A stretch of DNA of 13,935 nucleotides. Origin: Desulfosarcina sp. GTDB lineage: Bacteria > Desulfobacterota > Desulfobacteria > Desulfobacterales > Desulfosarcinaceae. Shown piece by piece: positions 13,935-13,935 of this stretch. Both the position numbers and the translations under genes were made by a program. How positions within the stretch are numbered: position 1 is the stretch's first letter; every line of letters starts with the position of its first letter. The stretch is taken from contig DAOWNV010000041.1 in NCBI GenBank assembly GCA_030642405.1, forward strand, positions 1 to 13,935, written 5' to 3'. Under the pieces are notes generated by a model. The model saw only the letters and a program-made list of their open reading frames with translations. It searched no databases and had not been told where the DNA came from.

Positions 13935-13935
13935 G

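Overview
The window looks like a chromosomal segment of an anaerobic, Wood-Ljungdahl-type deltaproteobacterium (Desulfobacterota, probably a Desulfobacterales-like sulfate reducer). The assignment is an inference. It rests on an HdrA/MvhD/MetV/MetF gene set, a UGA-encoded selenocysteine in MvhD, a sigma-54 promoter with its NtrC-type activator, and mid-range base composition. No rRNA, tRNA, CRISPR array or intact insertion sequence was seen.

Layout. Positions 1-563 hold the end of a BmpA-type ABC importer: the last codons of an ATPase and a short open frame that appears to fuse the start of permease 1 to the end of permease 2. A Nudix hydrolase follows on the minus strand (760-1362). The stretch 1363-1851 is degraded-looking, with a 58-codon ORF carrying a CPKC motif, a consensus-perfect sigma-70-like promoter inside it, and a hairpin. 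A small coiled-coil/basic/winged-helix-like protein (1852-2238) converges with an NtrC-family sigma-54 activator on the minus strand (2255-3628).

The core is 3629-11660. Between the activator and the operon lie three copies of a TGCCAAWWTGGA site, a perfect IHF consensus and a perfect -24/-12 sigma-54 promoter, in that order. Downstream are metF-like gene 1, a 1489-residue HdrA in which a GltD/NfnB-type NAD(P)H:flavin module sits between two HdrA iron-sulfur motifs and which then continues into a second HdrA core, mvhD with an in-frame UGA and a SECIS-like hairpin, metV, and a second, canonical metF. Together they suggest a flavin-based methylene-tetrahydrofolate reductase complex with its own pyridine-nucleotide module. 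No HdrB, HdrC or hydrogenase subunits are encoded here. The first MetF has lost two residues known to matter in E. coli MetF, so it may be a scaffold or have altered specificity.

The remainder (11661-13935) holds a single-domain response regulator, a palindrome-rich spacer, an AroE-like protein whose catalytic Asp is Asn, and, on the minus strand, a NifX/NifB-C-like protein preceded by the 3' end of another gene.
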